From the NCBI GenBank assembly GCA_004557285.1, contig SFEK01000037.1, positions 1 to 16,164 on the forward strand: 16,164 nucleotides of DNA, read 5' to 3'. Numbering within the stretch: the stretch's first letter is position 1; each line of letters starts with the position of its first letter. The notes under the pieces were generated by a model that did no database searches, was not told the origin of the DNA, and worked only from the letters and a program-made list of their open reading frames with translations. Source of the DNA: Bacteroidales bacterium. Its GTDB lineage: Bacteria > Bacteroidota > Bacteroidia > Bacteroidales > Bacteroidaceae. Shown here in pieces: positions 15,293-16,164 of this stretch. A program made the translations under genes and the position numbers.

Positions 15293-16164
15293 TTATTCGG
15301 GATTATACCCAAAGTGGTCGAGCTCCTTCTTGGAGCTACGCCAATCCTTGTCCACCTTGACAAAGGTTTCCAGGAAGATTGACTTTCCGAAGAATTTCTC
15401 CAATGCTTTGCGAGCCTCCGTGCTCACCTTCTTCAGCGCATACCCTTGATGACCGATGATGATGCCTTTCTGCGAATCGCGCTCCACATAAATCACCACA
15501 CGGATGTGGATGTGACGGTCGTCTTCCTTGAACGACTCCACGGCCACTTCGACCGAATAGGGTATCTCCTTGTCGTAATAAAGCAATATCTTTTCCCGCA
15601 CAATCTCGCTGACGAAAAAGCGTGCTGGCTTGTCTGTCAGCTGGTCTTTGTCAAAATAGGGGGGAGAATCGGGCAGCAGCTCCTTGACACGTTTCAAGAG
15701 CATATCAACGCCAAACTTGTTTTTGGCGGATATGGGCAGAATCTCGGCATTTGGCAGCAAGCCATGCCAGCGTTCCACCAGATTTCCCAGTGTTTTCTGG
15801 TCGCTTTCGTCAATCTTGTTGATCAGCAGCAATACCGGTATAGACATCTTGGCCACTTTCTCCAGAAAATCCTTGTTCTTCTCGGGGTTCTCCACCACAT
15901 CGGTGACATAAAGCAAGACATCGGCATCTTGAAGCGCCGACTCTGAGAAAGCCAGCATCGACTCCTGCAACTTGTAGTTTGGTTTGAGCACTCCCGGAGT
16001 GTCTGAAAACACAATCTGCATGTCATCGGTATTGACAATACCCATGATGCGATGACGAGTGGTTTGCGCCTTGAATGTGGCGATGCTGATGCGCTCGCCC
16101 ACAAGTTGATTCATCAACGTAGATTTGCCTACATTGGGGTTTCCCACGATATTTACAAAACCTG
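15293..16164 (-). CDS. era: GTPase Era, 5' end cut by the window edge
   Basis: GTPase that binds 16S rRNA and assists 30S subunit assembly. The reading frame continues through the right edge (GFVNIVGNPNVGKS starts at the last bases), so the true start lies outside; only a few N-terminal residues should be missing. The GTG at 16147 is an internal Val codon, not the start. Visible motifs: G1 GNPNVGKS, switch region TRHRIMGI, G3 DTPGVLKPNYKLQESM and G4 NKID. The C-terminal KH RNA-binding domain has IIIGHQGYALKKVSTEARKAL and the Era-type ending LFLxVKVDKDW-like block (FVKVDKDWRSSKKELDHFGY). The era-der order is common in Bacteroidales. Confidence 0.95.
   Translation of the reverse strand, partial: GFVNIVGNPNVGKSTLMNQLVGERISIATFKAQTTRHRIMGIVNTDDMQIVFSDTPGVLKPNYKLQESMLAFSESALQDADVLLYVTDVVENPEKNKDFLEKVAKMSIPVLLLINKIDESDQKTLGNLVERWHGLLPNAEILPISAKNKFGVDMLLKRVKELLPDSPPYFDKDQLTDKPARFFVSEIVREKILLYYDKEIPYSVEVAVESFKEDDRHIHIRVVIYVERDSQKGIIIGHQGYALKKVSTEARKALEKFFGKSIFLETFVKVDKDWRSSKKELDHFGYNPE

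Noticed and set aside
16145..16147. GTG as era start
   Set aside because: It encodes the Val before GNPNVGKS; the conserved GFVNI stretch upstream shows that the gene continues past the window edge.
1..16164. CRISPR arrays, tRNA/rRNA genes, insertion sequences, phage genes
   Set aside because: No regularly spaced repeats, RNA-gene signatures, transposase motifs or terminal inverted repeats were seen on either strand.

Overview
The window looks like a chromosomal segment of a Bacteroidales bacterium, probably Prevotellaceae or a near relative. The support is a SusC/SusD pair, Bacteroidetes-type -7 promoter boxes (TAnnTTTGY) in place of sigma70 boxes, almost no Shine-Dalgarno sequences, lipoproteins with acidic residues just after the lipid-bearing cysteine, and an era-der pair. 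I see no RNA genes, CRISPR array, insertion sequence or phage gene.

Bases 1-10832 are a polysaccharide utilisation locus (PUL), all on the + strand. A 284-base leader holds a promoter and repeated sequence elements. Six genes follow: a SusC-like TonB-dependent porin, a SusD-like glycan-binding lipoprotein, a SusE-like lipoprotein made of three tandem binding modules, a lipoprotein glycoside hydrolase of clan GH-D (GH27-like), a SusB-type GH97 alpha-glucosidase, and a secreted two-module SusE/F-like protein with a C-terminal sorting-like domain. The last four genes are 1 to 30 bases apart, so this is very likely one operon ending at a strong hairpin (10861-10898). The inferred flow is: surface proteins bind an alpha-glucan, the surface GH27-like lipoprotein cuts it, SusC/SusD import the oligosaccharides, and periplasmic GH97 releases glucose. 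Unlike the classical Sus system there is no GH13 amylase. The GH27-like enzyme fills that place and has lost residues that alpha-galactosidases use to hold galactose. This is the most interesting part of the window.

Bases 10861-16164 are housekeeping envelope and ribosome-assembly genes. lptB (LPS export ATPase, - strand) is divergent from mlaE-mlaF (phospholipid/ABC transport, + strand), and the 140-base gap holds two mirror-image promoter boxes. mlaF meets, stop codon to stop codon, a - strand operon of era (cut by the window edge), der and a small lipoprotein whose start codon overlaps the der stop.

All protein assignments come from reading motifs by eye. No database search was possible.
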